64,000 nucleotides of DNA from Millionella massiliensis (GCF_900104655.1 NZ_FNWD01000002.1:2712246-2776245); one strand, 5' to 3'. Shown: positions 24,293 through 33,259, numbered from the stretch's first letter. Numbers and translations are program-made. Notes: generated by a model not told the origin, from the letters alone.

Positions 24293-26121
24293 TGAAAAAA
24301 ACTTCGCAAAAAGATATTTTCGACTGGATAATTGCAGGGTGTGCTTCGGCTGTCCTGTACGTGATCCCCGTCGTGTCGCAAACGCTGCAAAACGGCCTGG
24401 TGACCGCCAAATACTTCACGCTGTTGCTCTGCATGCTTCCTTTTGCAGTTGCCGTAACGCTCTATCTGTTAATCCGAAGAAATAGGTTCCGGCAGGTCCG
24501 ACTGACCTGGATCGACGGCATCGCCGTGGGCGGAACCATTTATTACACCCTGAACGTCTGTCTGACAGGTAACGGCGATCCGATGCGCCTGATCTTTGCC
24601 GGCATGATGCTCGTTTGGTACTGGGGTTTGAGAATGCTCTTTACGTCGGAACGGATTTTTCACATCCTCCGCCTGCTTTTTCTGTGTGTGGCAGGCTATG
24701 AAGCATTGCTCGGCATTATACAATGCTATGGGGGAGCTGCTTCGCATCATTCGCTGTATGCCGCCACGGGAAGTTTTTACAACCCCGGACCATTCGGTGG
24801 TTTTCTGGCTCTTTTTGCCCCCGTTGCCCTTTACGGAATGCTCGCCCGCGACAAACGACATGTCGTCGAACGGTGGGTTGCGACCGGCGTCTTTTTCCTG
24901 ATACTTGTCGTACTTCCGGTCACCATGAGCCGCACGGCCTGGGCCGCAGCGCTCGTCGGCTGCGCCGCCACGCTGGTCCACTGCTATGCCGAACCTCTCA
25001 AACAGTGGGTCGTCCGACATCGGACTGTCTGCATCGCGGCAGGGATAGCGGCCGGAATCGTTCTTCTGGTCGGTTGCGTGGCGGCGTGGCATTTGAAACG
25101 CGATTCGGCCGACGGACGGATGCTGATCTGGAAAACCACGGCCGGAATAATCGGACGTTATCCGCTGACCGGCTGCGGTTTTGGCCATTTCGGAGGCGCA
25201 TACGGACAGCAGCAGGCCGAACGGTTCGCACACAACGGCTTTTCCGGCCGTGAGGTGCACGTTGCGGGGGCTCCCGAAGATGCTTTCAACGAGTACCTGC
25301 AAATCACGGCCGAAGGAGGAATAATCGGGGGGGGACTGTTTGTATCGGCCGCAGGCGCGGGAGTGTGGGGACTGTGGCGCCGGCGCGCAGTTACCGGAGG
25401 GCTCTGCTTCGGAGCTCTCGCTCTCCTGATTTTCGCATGTGCTTCGTACCCTTTTTCGCTGGCCGAATTTATCCTGACGAGCCTCTTCTTACTGGCTGCC
25501 GCGGCTCCTGCGGCACGCGGCATCACTCTTCCCGGTCGCCTGCTGTGGGTGGTCTGGACGCTTGCCGCATGGCCTGCGGTATACCTGTGCTGGCGCCACG
25601 AACTTCCCCGTGCCGAAGCCTATCGGGCCTGGCGGACGGATCACGTCATGTACGACATGAAACTTTACGAACAGGTTGCCCAAAGCGCTGCAGCGCAATA
25701 TATCTATCTCAAGGCCGAACCCCGTTTCCTGTACGAATATGGCCACGCGCTGCATTTCACGGGCGAATACGCACGGAGCAATGCACTGTTGTCGGAAGGG
25801 GCTGCACAAAGCGCCGATCCGATGTTTTGGAATGTAATGGGCAATAATTACAAGGCCATGGGTGAGTCTGCCGAGGCCGAACGTTGCTATCGGCAGGCTT
25901 ACAATATCCTTCCGAATCGGCTTTATCCGCTCTATCTGCTGGCACGGCTTTACCGCGATACGGACCAGCGGGACAAGTGTCTTTCGATGTGTGACCGGAT
26001 TCTGAAATTTCAGGAAAAAATTACCTCTCCGGCCACGGCTGAGATCAAGCGCAACGTGTCGCAATGGCAAATCGAGATGACCGCTCCGGCTGGTTCTGAA
26101 AAAAACCGAAGCGAACAATAG
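24292..26121 (+). CDS. O-antigen ligase-like polytopic membrane protein with C-terminal TPR repeats
   Basis: 609 residues. About ten hydrophobic segments fill residues 15-420. Between them lie GSFYNPGPFGGFLALFAPVA and LPVTMSRTAWAAALVG, typical of the WaaL/PglL/Wzy (Wzy_C) fold, and a large periplasmic loop with TGCGFGHFGGAYGQQQAERF and EDAFNEYLQITAEGGIIGGG. The C-terminal 190 residues hold TPR units (FLYEYGHALHFTGEYARSNA, DPMFWNVMGNNYKAMGESAE, NRLYPLYLLARLYRDTDQRD). Members transfer or polymerise lipid-linked glycans; a protein O-oligosaccharyl role is possible. It is divergent from lepB with 51 bp between starts. Confidence 0.75.
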   Translation: MKKTSQKDIFDWIIAGCASAVLYVIPVVSQTLQNGLVTAKYFTLLLCMLPFAVAVTLYLLIRRNRFRQVRLTWIDGIAVGGTIYYTLNVCLTGNGDPMRLIFAGMMLVWYWGLRMLFTSERIFHILRLLFLCVAGYEALLGIIQCYGGAASHHSLYAATGSFYNPGPFGGFLALFAPVALYGMLARDKRHVVERWVATGVFFLILVVLPVTMSRTAWAAALVGCAATLVHCYAEPLKQWVVRHRTVCIAAGIAAGIVLLVGCVAAWHLKRDSADGRMLIWKTTAGIIGRYPLTGCGFGHFGGAYGQQQAERFAHNGFSGREVHVAGAPEDAFNEYLQITAEGGIIGGGLFVSAAGAGVWGLWRRRAVTGGLCFGALALLIFACASYPFSLAEFILTSLFLLAAAAPAARGITLPGRLLWVVWTLAAWPAVYLCWRHELPRAEAYRAWRTDHVMYDMKLYEQVAQSAAAQYIYLKAEPRFLYEYGHALHFTGEYARSNALLSEGAAQSADPMFWNVMGNNYKAMGESAEAERCYRQAYNILPNRLYPLYLLARLYRDTDQRDKCLSMCDRILKFQEKITSPATAEIKRNVSQWQIEMTAPAGSEKNRSEQ

Positions 26122-26167
26122 TCTCGTTTCATGTTTTGTTTTGCAGGTTACAGTCGGTGGGGGTGTC

Positions 26168-27175
26168 TTACTCCGAAGATTTATTTTCCTGTATGAATTT
26201 TTCAGTAGCTTTCTTTCCCCATCCGTTATATTCGATGTCGATATTACGGATATTCACTCCGACTTTCGTCCCGTTTTTATATTGGAAATCATACTGGATC
26301 GATGTGGGAGCATACATGGCAGGCATTTTAAAAGCCTTTTTTTCGGTCGTTCTTATGGTTGCTCGATCATGGGTTACCGATCCGTCGTTCAGGTCTGCAA
26401 TGTTAACCTCTATCTCTTTCACCTCTCTTGTCTCCTGATCTGCTTTCAGCAATATCTGGTAACTGATTCCGGGCTGAATCTCGGCATAGCTGATACGGAA
26501 TATCCGATTGCCATCCTGTTTCCCAAGGTATCCGAATGAGGGTTTCCATGTCCCTGCCGCCGGCTGGGAGGCAACGTACAATGCGGTATGCAGGCTTGTT
26601 AAGGCATAGGTCAAGTCTGATTTGAGGTACCATGAAAGACCGGTGGTGTCGCTCGAAGTGATGATTTTACGGGGTATTTTAGTCTCAAATCCCATGATGT
26701 ATGGGAATTTAATCTTTCCGATGACGGGATATTTCTTGCCATCCGGAGTTTTTATTTGCATATTAAAATCAGCAGTCCAAAGACTCATATAGTAATAGGC
26801 GCGCCGCTGTTCCACGTTTTTGCGGTATAGTTTTTCGATGTCGGCTTTGACAACGACTTCGTCGGTCACCAGAGCATTGTATTTCTCAGGCAGTACAAAA
26901 GCATACTCCCCGACCTGTTGCAGTGTTTTGTCGTACACGATGCGCTGGGTTTCGGTACCAACATACGACACCGAAACGGTATCCCCGATCTTGAGTTTCT
27001 CCTCAGGCACCTGCGCAAAGCCCAACGTATCGGTCACGGCTACTGTCCGTCCATTCACGTAAACGTAGGCATACCACAGCGCCTCATTGGTATTGCTGCG
27101 AACACTCAACTTTAACGGGGAAGCCTGAACAGAGCAAAATCCAATCAATCCGATTAAAAATAATATCTTCTTCAT
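26168..27175 (-). CDS. Secreted protein with carboxypeptidase-regulatory-like N-terminal domain
   Basis: 335 residues; signal MKKILFLIGLIGFCSVQA. Residues about 20-100 look like a CarboxypepD_reg-like beta-sandwich (NTNEALWYAYVYVNGRTVAV, TDTLGFAQVPEEKLKIGDTV, SVSYVGTETQRIVYD). The rest, with RRAYYYMSLWTADFNMQIKT, ITSSDTTGLSWYLKSDLTYA and FRISYAEIQPGISYQILLKA, matches exported Bacteroidota proteins of unknown function. It converges on the ligase-like gene with 46 bp between and no obvious hairpin. Confidence 0.65.
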   Translation of the reverse strand: MKKILFLIGLIGFCSVQASPLKLSVRSNTNEALWYAYVYVNGRTVAVTDTLGFAQVPEEKLKIGDTVSVSYVGTETQRIVYDKTLQQVGEYAFVLPEKYNALVTDEVVVKADIEKLYRKNVEQRRAYYYMSLWTADFNMQIKTPDGKKYPVIGKIKFPYIMGFETKIPRKIITSSDTTGLSWYLKSDLTYALTSLHTALYVASQPAAGTWKPSFGYLGKQDGNRIFRISYAEIQPGISYQILLKADQETREVKEIEVNIADLNDGSVTHDRATIRTTEKKAFKMPAMYAPTSIQYDFQYKNGTKVGVNIRNIDIEYNGWGKKATEKFIQENKSSE

Positions 27176-27254
27176 CGAGTAAGGTGAAATCCCATGACTC
27201 TAAAGTTGGTTGGAGAATGATTATAGGTAAAGATTTAGTCTATCCAAGTTATCG

Positions 27255-27377
27255 TCACGGTGCAATGTTTGCCTTCGCTCGCTGGGTAGTATCTGTCCTG
27301 GTTTGGGCGTGGCACCCGGCCCAAACTGTGCCGAGTGCCGCACCAAACAGTAGCAGGAGTATCTTTGTTTTCTTCAT
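27255..27377 (-). pseudogene. TolC N-terminal stump
   Basis: An ATG at 27377 opens 40 codons encoding MKKTKILLLLFGAALGTVWA, GCHAQTRTDTTQ and then unrelated sequence to a stop at 27255. The first 26 codons match the TolC gene at 18096. It sits right after the permease gene, where a TolC gene would be expected. It is the truncated partner of the intact TolC 9.3 kb away. Confidence 0.8.
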
Positions 27378-27426
27378 GGGGGAGAATCGGTAAGGGGACT
27401 TATTCGTTATGGAGTGCTTCGGCGGG
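27300..27426 (-). repeat. Direct repeat, copy 2: TolC start plus permease end
   Basis: About 127 bp, nearly identical and in the same orientation as 18019-18144. Here the permease end (PAEALHNE-stop) belongs to an intact permease and the TolC part is the stump. The two copies bracket 9.15 kb. Confidence 0.85.
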
Positions 27427-28575
27427 ACTGACGCGGGATACCTTCCATGCGGGGTACCAGGCGCTGAAGACCGAGAAGAGCAGCATCACGGCGAGTGTGG
27501 CCCCGACTCCGATAACCACCACCCCGTCCCATGAATAGATGAAACCGGCCAACACCAGCCCCGGTATCGCAGCCAGCAGGGTCAGCACAACGCTTTCGGT
27601 CATGACCATCCCCACGAGTCGGTTTTTGGTTGCGCCGATGGCACGCCGCAGGGCGAACTCTTCCAGTCGTTTCCTGGAGTAGAGCCAGAACAGACCGAAA
27701 GTCCCGATAAATCCGAAAATCAGGAAAAAACCAGTCGGTACGGAGCGGAAAATCAGGCCTAATGTGGTTGTAATTAGCATGTTGTTTTTTTGCTTATCCA
27801 AATCTCCCATGGAAGGTTCCACATTGGGCAGGGTAATATTTTTGTGAAATTCCTGGATATAATCCTTGAAAAACTCATCTTGCATATTGGGCTTCAGTCG
27901 GGCCCCGTATTCCATGTACCGGGACATTTGCATAGTGAGTGGTCCGGATATGATGATTGTTGGAGCAGATTCGTCGAACGGCGCGATTTTCTTCCCTTCG
28001 ATCAAGCCAACAGCAGTAAAAGGTTTGGAAAACAGCTGGATCTTACGTCCAACAGTCTGTTGCCACCCTACAGCATCAGCCAGCTGGCGGGTGATTACAC
28101 TGGGATAACTTCCGTCGGGGAGCATTTTATCGGTCAGCCATTCACCTTCGATGAGTTTGGGGCGGAGCACCTGCCACCCGAATTGGTCCGAGCCACAGAT
28201 TTCGACCTCGACTTTGCGTTGGTCTATGGTAATGGAGTCTTTGCCGTAAAGTTCGCGCAGGTATGGTAAAAAACCATAACTTTCAGAAATGGCGGCTACA
28301 TAGGGTTTTTCACGTAAATTATGAATGACATTCTGCATCTGTTTGCCCATTTCGTCATATTGGGACTGGGAACTGGGGCGATCTTGACGGAACATATATC
28401 CGAAATATACCGTGTGATCGGTTTGCAACAATCCCGGCGAATAATACTGGACACCTTTTTGAGCGACCGATACCATGCAAAGCATCAGGATGATGAAGAT
28501 CAGTAATTGTTCGACAAAAATACCTGCAAAGTATTTTCGCTGACTCCATAGCATTTTGAAAATGTGCTGAATCAT
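27400..28575 (-). CDS. MacB/FtsX-type ABC permease (permease 4)
   Basis: 391 residues. One N-terminal membrane segment (YFAGIFVEQLLIFIILMLCM) is followed by a periplasmic MacB-PCD-like domain of about 240 residues and three C-terminal segments in FtsX style (FLIFGFIGTFGLFWLYSRKR, SVVLTLLAAIPGLVLAGFIY, LAVMLLFSVFSAWYPAWKVS). The coupling motif RRAIGATKNRL and the end RVSPAEALHNE are typical. Its start overlaps the stop of the preceding permease by 4 bp, so the pair likely forms a heterodimer. The substrate of such Bacteroidota exporters is usually unknown. Confidence 0.88.
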   Translation of the reverse strand: MIQHIFKMLWSQRKYFAGIFVEQLLIFIILMLCMVSVAQKGVQYYSPGLLQTDHTVYFGYMFRQDRPSSQSQYDEMGKQMQNVIHNLREKPYVAAISESYGFLPYLRELYGKDSITIDQRKVEVEICGSDQFGWQVLRPKLIEGEWLTDKMLPDGSYPSVITRQLADAVGWQQTVGRKIQLFSKPFTAVGLIEGKKIAPFDESAPTIIISGPLTMQMSRYMEYGARLKPNMQDEFFKDYIQEFHKNITLPNVEPSMGDLDKQKNNMLITTTLGLIFRSVPTGFFLIFGFIGTFGLFWLYSRKRLEEFALRRAIGATKNRLVGMVMTESVVLTLLAAIPGLVLAGFIYSWDGVVVIGVGATLAVMLLFSVFSAWYPAWKVSRVSPAEALHNE

Positions 28576-29801
28576 GACTTGGCCCCTCCTTTAAGCGTAT
28601 AGGCAATATTCTGGCGAGAAATTTTGTAGGCTGGAATACCTCCGGACAGAAGACTGAAGAGCATGCAAAGGGGAAGAATCTCGTACAGAATGATCCAGTA
28701 ATTCATACTCCCCAGGAGCGTCACTCCTTCGACCGACATTGCACTGAGGATTTTGGTTTCGAAGAGCGAGATGGTGGGATAAACCAAAATCCAGCCAAGA
28801 ATCATGCCGAGTATGACCAATAGAAAATGTTCGGATATTTTTTGGACAAATATGGACTTCTGGGAAGCTCCCAGAGCCCGGCGGATGGCGATTTCCGTAG
28901 CCTGGGTATTGGCATTTGCCACACTCAGACTCACGATATTGATGGCCGGAATGATCAGGAGCAGCAAAATGACCAATCCGGTTCCGTAGGTTATTGCGCG
29001 ATCTCCGAATCTGACCATTTGTTCCTCTTTCAACGTCCTAATCTGGAGAGAATCCGGGTCCACGTTCGTCTCCGCCAGTTCGAAATAGTACTGAAGTGCG
29101 CGTGTTACGTTCTGTTTCATGACTGATGTCAGCATTTGTTCAGGAAACAGGTACAGGACGGTATAGCTGGTGACTCCCGATGGTACGTATTTATTGTATT
29201 TGTATGGAACCCACATACTTGAAAAGTCGTTGGCGAAAAATGAACAATCAGCCACGACTCCGACGATTTGATAGGTGTTGCCTTGAAATTCCACATTTTG
29301 TCCGACGGCCGTTTGGGCTCCGAAGCAGGCACGCGCATAGCTTTCCTTGATTACAGCAACGGGTGTGGCTGCTGCATAGTCTTCCTGGGTGAAGGGGCGA
29401 CCGTCGATAAATTCGAAGTTATAGACCTGCCAGTAATTGGAATTAATAAAATTAACCAGTCCCGGTTTGATGCGGTCGTTCGCCTGTAGCACTCCGTTTT
29501 CTGTATGTGTAATGGCAAAAACCTCATAATCTTTGACCAGGTCGCGCATCTGGAGGATTCCCGGAAGCATCAGACCATCAATCGATTGACCTGATCGGTC
29601 CACAAATTTATCGCCAATACGAATGATGCGATGCGAGTTGGAGAGCGGGGGTGTGTCGTTATTGATGATATAGCTCAGCTGGAGTAGGATGATGATGAAG
29701 ACGAAGGTCAGCGCCGTCCCGAAAATACAGAAAACGGCATAGGCAGTATTGTGCCGGATATTGTAGAGCCCGGTGCGCAGATAGCCGGATAGTTGCTTCA
29801 T
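28572..29801 (-). CDS. MacB/FtsX-type ABC permease (permease 3)
   Basis: 409 residues. The N-terminal segment YAVFCIFGTALTFVFIIILL is followed by a periplasmic domain (IRIGDKFVDRSGQSIDG, FEFIDGRPFTQEDYAAATPV, FQGNTYQIVGVVADCSFFAN). C-terminal membrane segments contain VILLLLIIPAINIVSLSVAN, RRALGASQKSIF and HFLLVILGMILGWILVYP, ending NIAYTLKGGAKS. It lies 55 bp downstream of ATPase copy 2 and overlaps permease 4 by 4 bp; these three form one transcription unit. Confidence 0.88.
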   Translation of the reverse strand: MKQLSGYLRTGLYNIRHNTAYAVFCIFGTALTFVFIIILLQLSYIINNDTPPLSNSHRIIRIGDKFVDRSGQSIDGLMLPGILQMRDLVKDYEVFAITHTENGVLQANDRIKPGLVNFINSNYWQVYNFEFIDGRPFTQEDYAAATPVAVIKESYARACFGAQTAVGQNVEFQGNTYQIVGVVADCSFFANDFSSMWVPYKYNKYVPSGVTSYTVLYLFPEQMLTSVMKQNVTRALQYYFELAETNVDPDSLQIRTLKEEQMVRFGDRAITYGTGLVILLLLIIPAINIVSLSVANANTQATEIAIRRALGASQKSIFVQKISEHFLLVILGMILGWILVYPTISLFETKILSAMSVEGVTLLGSMNYWIILYEILPLCMLFSLLSGGIPAYKISRQNIAYTLKGGAKS

Positions 29802-29856
29802 AGGATCACACCTTAGGTGAATACAGTATGTTAAGCCGTGAAGGTGGGCGTGGGGG

Positions 29857-30525
29857 TTACGCCTGTATTTTTCCGTCGGCCATGCGCACGATGCGGGAGG
29901 TCTGGGCTGCTATTTTCTCGTCGTGGGTCACCATCACGATGGTGGTTCCGTCGGCGTTGAGCTGCTTGAGGATAGCCATGATTTCGGCCCCCATCTTGGA
30001 GTCGAGGTTACCGGTCGGTTCGTCGGCGAGGATCACTTCGGGTGCCCCCATCAGGGCGCGGGCTATGGCCACACGTTGGCACTGGCCGCCAGAGAGCTGG
30101 GTGGGAAAATGTTTCATGCGGTGGGCCAGGTCGACCTTGGCGAGCACCTCTTCGGCCCGTTTGCGCATTTGTGCGGAACTCATCTCCCGTGGGCGGTAGA
30201 GCATGGGCAGCAGCACGTTGTCCAGCACGTTCAGAGCCGGAATCAGGTGGAAGCTCTGGAAGATGAATCCGAGTTTCCGGTTGCGCAGGGCGGCGAGTTG
30301 TTTGTCGGTCAAGCCGGCGCTGTTGACGCCGTCGATGGTCAGCGAGCCGGATGTGGGTTCGTCGAGCAGCCCCATGATGTTGAGCATGGTGGATTTGCCG
30401 CATCCGGAGGGCCCCATGATGGAGACGAACTCTCCCTTTTCGATGGTCAGGCTTACGCCGTCGAGTGCTTTGGTTTGTACTTCGTTGGTATAGAATGTTT
30501 TGCAGATGTTTTCAAGGGTAATCAT
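29857..30525 (-). CDS. MacB/LolD-type ABC transporter ATPase, copy 2
   Basis: 222 residues with every ABC motif intact ([33 protein letters not shown]). 219 of 222 residues equal copy 1 at 18153-18821, and the DNA is also nearly identical over the coding region, while sequences just before the ATG and just after the stop differ. This is the copy with permeases beside it (3 and 4 downstream, 1 and 2 upstream behind a terminator). Confidence 0.92.
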   Translation of the reverse strand: MITLENICKTFYTNEVQTKALDGVSLTIEKGEFVSIMGPSGCGKSTMLNIMGLLDEPTSGSLTIDGVNSAGLTDKQLAALRNRKLGFIFQSFHLIPALNVLDNVLLPMLYRPREMSSAQMRKRAEEVLAKVDLAHRMKHFPTQLSGGQCQRVAIARALMGAPEVILADEPTGNLDSKMGAEIMAILKQLNADGTTIVMVTHDEKIAAQTSRIVRMADGKIQA

Positions 30526-30687
30526 GGCGTGTGTGGGTTTTTGCAGGAGGGGTTGTCTGGGGCAGGATGGTTGCCGTGCGGCTAGCTGCGGGCGAGGACA
30601 GGTCCTCCGGATGGAGAATAATTTAGGAATGTTTATATACGATTGTAAAGCAAGTTACAAAAAACAATCGGATTTGAGCGGGTGAAA

Positions 30688-30729
30688 ATAGCCCGTCGTT
30701 ATTGTTCTGCTGGATTTCCGACGGGCTAT
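30688..30729 (-). terminator. Terminator between permease 2 and ATPase copy 2
   Basis: The 11-bp stem ATAGCCCGTCG/CGACGGGCTAT (30688-30698 with 30719-30729) lies 36 bp after the permease 2 stop, followed on the minus strand by TTTC. It suggests permeases 1-2 form their own transcript. Confidence 0.6.
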
Positions 30730-30764
30730 GGGGTGTATCCCGGGGAGCTTCGAAAAGATGGTGT

Positions 30765-31955
30765 TTATTCTTGTCGGAGCACTTCGGCGGGATTGATGCT
30801 GGCGATTTTCCGGGCGGGATAATAGGAACTGATCAATGAGAACAGGAGCATGATGGCCAGTGCCACGGCGGTTGCCAGGATATGGTCGAGCGTGACGGCG
30901 AAGATGAACAGCGAGAGGATGAGCCCGGGAACCGAAGCGACCAGGGTCAGCAGCAGGCTTTGAAGGATCATCATCTGCATCTGTTGCCGTTTGGATGCAC
31001 CGATGGCGCGGTGAAGTCCGAATTCGGGCGTGCGTTTCTTGACATGCAGCATGAGCAGCCCCAGGGTGCCGATGAAGGCGAAGATCAGTAGGAAAATGGT
31101 CGGAATGGCCAGCATCTTCAGCCGGGAGGTGACCGGGAACATGATCTTCGTTTTTAGATTGTCCATGCTGTTGTTGAACACCTCCATGCGGTCGAAGTAG
31201 GGCAGCTGGCGTTTGAGCTCGCGATAGCTTGCGCTGCAGAACTCCTGGACGTGTCCGGGTTTAACGCGGGCGCAAAGTTCCCGGTAAGTCTTGTTATTTT
31301 GCTCTTCGTAGGGGCCTATCGGTCGAATAATGCAAGGCTCGGGTTTGGCAAAAACATCTTCGGATTTGATTCCGGCGGTGATTCCGGTGATCCGGTAGGT
31401 ACGATTGCTGTTGCGCATACGTACCGTTGTGCCGATCAGTTCTTGGTCAGTGAGTCCGGTCAGTTCGGCCAACTGCCGCGAGATCACGGCGGGTTGAGTT
31501 TCGTCGGATGTTGCGGGCAGCCATTCGCCGCACTCCATTTCGATGCCAAAAACAAGCTGGGCCTCCTGGTCTGCCGTCTTGCTTTGGGCTTCGTAGGTTT
31601 TGCCGGCGATGATCACCGAGTCGCGGTAATACATTTCCCGCAGGTAGGGAATCAGCGACGAACTTTCGGATATGCCTTCGACGTAGTCCCACTGGAGCAT
31701 GCGTTCGAGCGAGGCGTTCAGAGCCTGATTAATCTCGTGACGCACCGGGGTGTATGTCTGCCTGTTCGGAATCATGTAACCGAATTCGACGACATTGTCC
31801 GTGTCAAGCAGACCGGGCTCCCGGTATCGTTGATACATGTCGTTGAGCGAGACGACGCAGATCAGCAGGACGATGAAGACCAGCATCTGTTCGAGAATAA
31901 TCCCGGTAAATCGTCGCCGGTCGTTCCACAGGATGGTCAGCAGGTACTTAATCAT
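30765..31955 (-). CDS. MacB/FtsX-type ABC permease (permease 2)
   Basis: 396 residues. N-terminal segment FTGIILEQMLVFIVLLICVV; periplasmic core with ESSSLIPYLREMYYRDSVII and QPAVISRQLAELTGLTDQEL; C-terminal segments PTIFLLIFAFIGTLGLLMLH, LQSLLLTLVASVPGLILSLF and ATAVALAIMLLFSLISSYYP; coupling motif HRAIGASKRQQM. It ends with SINPAEVLRQE, the MacB-like tail. It shares architecture, and clear similarity around LIPYLRE and P(A)E(A/V)L, with permease 4, so pairs 1-2 and 3-4 are related by duplication. Its start overlaps the permease 1 stop by 8 bp. Confidence 0.87.
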   Translation of the reverse strand: MIKYLLTILWNDRRRFTGIILEQMLVFIVLLICVVSLNDMYQRYREPGLLDTDNVVEFGYMIPNRQTYTPVRHEINQALNASLERMLQWDYVEGISESSSLIPYLREMYYRDSVIIAGKTYEAQSKTADQEAQLVFGIEMECGEWLPATSDETQPAVISRQLAELTGLTDQELIGTTVRMRNSNRTYRITGITAGIKSEDVFAKPEPCIIRPIGPYEEQNNKTYRELCARVKPGHVQEFCSASYRELKRQLPYFDRMEVFNNSMDNLKTKIMFPVTSRLKMLAIPTIFLLIFAFIGTLGLLMLHVKKRTPEFGLHRAIGASKRQQMQMMILQSLLLTLVASVPGLILSLFIFAVTLDHILATAVALAIMLLFSLISSYYPARKIASINPAEVLRQE

Positions 31956-33186
31956 GGGAGCCTCCTTTCAGCATGGACGAGATGTTTTTGCGAGTAATCA
32001 TATAGGCCGGGATTCCGCCCGAAATCAGTGAAAAGACGATGCACAACGGAATGAGCATCAGTATCTGCGGGATGGAGATCGAGTCGGTGAGCAGGGTGGC
32101 GCTCAGTCCTTCGGCTCCGCTTTGGAAAAAGAGACGCTCGATCCAGCCGATGGCGGGCCGGGTGCACAGCAGTCCGATCACGAAACCGCTCCCCACCAGG
32201 ATCAGGTTTTCGACCATCACCAGCGAGAAGATGGATCGTTTGGTGGCTCCGCAGGCGCGTCGCATGGCCAGCTCTTCCATTCGGTTCTGGGTGCTCGACT
32301 CGCTCAGGGTGATGATGTTGATGGCCGGGATGAGCAGCAGCAGGAGCAGAACCACGCTCACGCCGATATAGAGGCCGTTGTCGCCGTACTGTTCGATGCG
32401 CAGCTCTCGCTGGGTTTTGAGCTGGTCGACCGACATGTCCAGTTCGAAGCCTCGGTTTTTGTAGAAGGTACGCAGGGCGAAGAGCAGGTCTTGTTTGCAT
32501 GTTTCCAGCGGTACCCCTTCCGGGAACAGGATGTCGATGGTGTAGACCGTTTGGGCGGACGGAAGGAATTTGTTGGTTGTGTAGGGCAGCCAAAGGTATA
32601 CGGTCTCTTTTGTAGTCGAGAAGAGGGAGTAGTCCCGGATGACGCCCACGATCGTATAGGTATTGCCCTGTACGTCGACCTGTTTGCCGACCACCGATGT
32701 GGTGTTGAAGCACTGAAGGGCCAGTTTCTCCGAGATGACGGCCGGTTTGTTGACCTCCTGGGCCTCTTCGTCGTCGAAGGGCCTTCCTTCGATGAATTCG
32801 AAATCGTTGATGGTGAAGTAGTCCCGACCGACAAACAGAACCCGGTTGCTGGCCAGTCTTTCCTCGGCCAGGATCGACACTTGTTCGGGATTGGAGATGG
32901 CGTATTTTTCGTAATTGCGCAGTCCCTGGAGGAATGTTTTGATGTACGGAGCGGGAACACCGTCCAGATAGCGTCCGTCGGTATCGTAGAATTCATCCGT
33001 AAAGCTGATGACCCGGCTGGCATTAGAAAACGGGGGCGTGTCGTTTCGGATGACGGAGGTCAGTTGCAGCACCACGTACATGAACATGCAGGCGAAGGCT
33101 GAGACAATGACGCAAAACAGCGAGAACAACTTGTTATGCAGGATGTTGTTCCATGCCAGTTTAAAATAAACGTGTAATTTTTTCAT
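31948..33186 (-). CDS. MacB/FtsX-type ABC permease (permease 1)
   Basis: 412 residues, first gene of the run. N-terminal segment LFCVIVSAFACMFMYVVLQL; periplasmic domain with VISFTDEFYDTDGRYLDGVP, FEFIEGRPFDDEEAQEVNKP and VQGNTYTIVGVIRDYSLFST, mirroring permease 3; C-terminal segments VSVVLLLLLLIPAINIITLS, MVENLILVGSGFVIGLLCTR and IPQILMLIPLCIVFSLISGG; coupling motif RRACGATKRSIF. It ends with NISSMLKGGSHD. A -7 box lies 66 bp upstream. Confidence 0.87.
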   Translation of the reverse strand: MKKLHVYFKLAWNNILHNKLFSLFCVIVSAFACMFMYVVLQLTSVIRNDTPPFSNASRVISFTDEFYDTDGRYLDGVPAPYIKTFLQGLRNYEKYAISNPEQVSILAEERLASNRVLFVGRDYFTINDFEFIEGRPFDDEEAQEVNKPAVISEKLALQCFNTTSVVGKQVDVQGNTYTIVGVIRDYSLFSTTKETVYLWLPYTTNKFLPSAQTVYTIDILFPEGVPLETCKQDLLFALRTFYKNRGFELDMSVDQLKTQRELRIEQYGDNGLYIGVSVVLLLLLLIPAINIITLSESSTQNRMEELAMRRACGATKRSIFSLVMVENLILVGSGFVIGLLCTRPAIGWIERLFFQSGAEGLSATLLTDSISIPQILMLIPLCIVFSLISGGIPAYMITRKNISSMLKGGSHD

Positions 33187-33251
33187 AGGCTTGACAAGGA
33201 TAGATGGTGAGGGGGCGTGTCCTGTAGTCCTTATATGAAATTCAGTGAAAA

Positions 33252-33259
33252 CAAATATA
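33252..33259 (-). promoter_or_regulatory. -7 box for the permease 1-2 operon
   Basis: TATATTTG on the minus strand matches TAnnTTTG and would give a leader of about 55-60 bases before the permease 1 ATG. No clear -33 element. Confidence 0.45.

Noticed and set aside
18145-27299. Transposon or integrative element between the direct repeats
   Set aside because: No integrase, transposase or relaxase is present, and the repeats are parts of genes (TolC start and permease end), which fits duplication with loss better than insertion.
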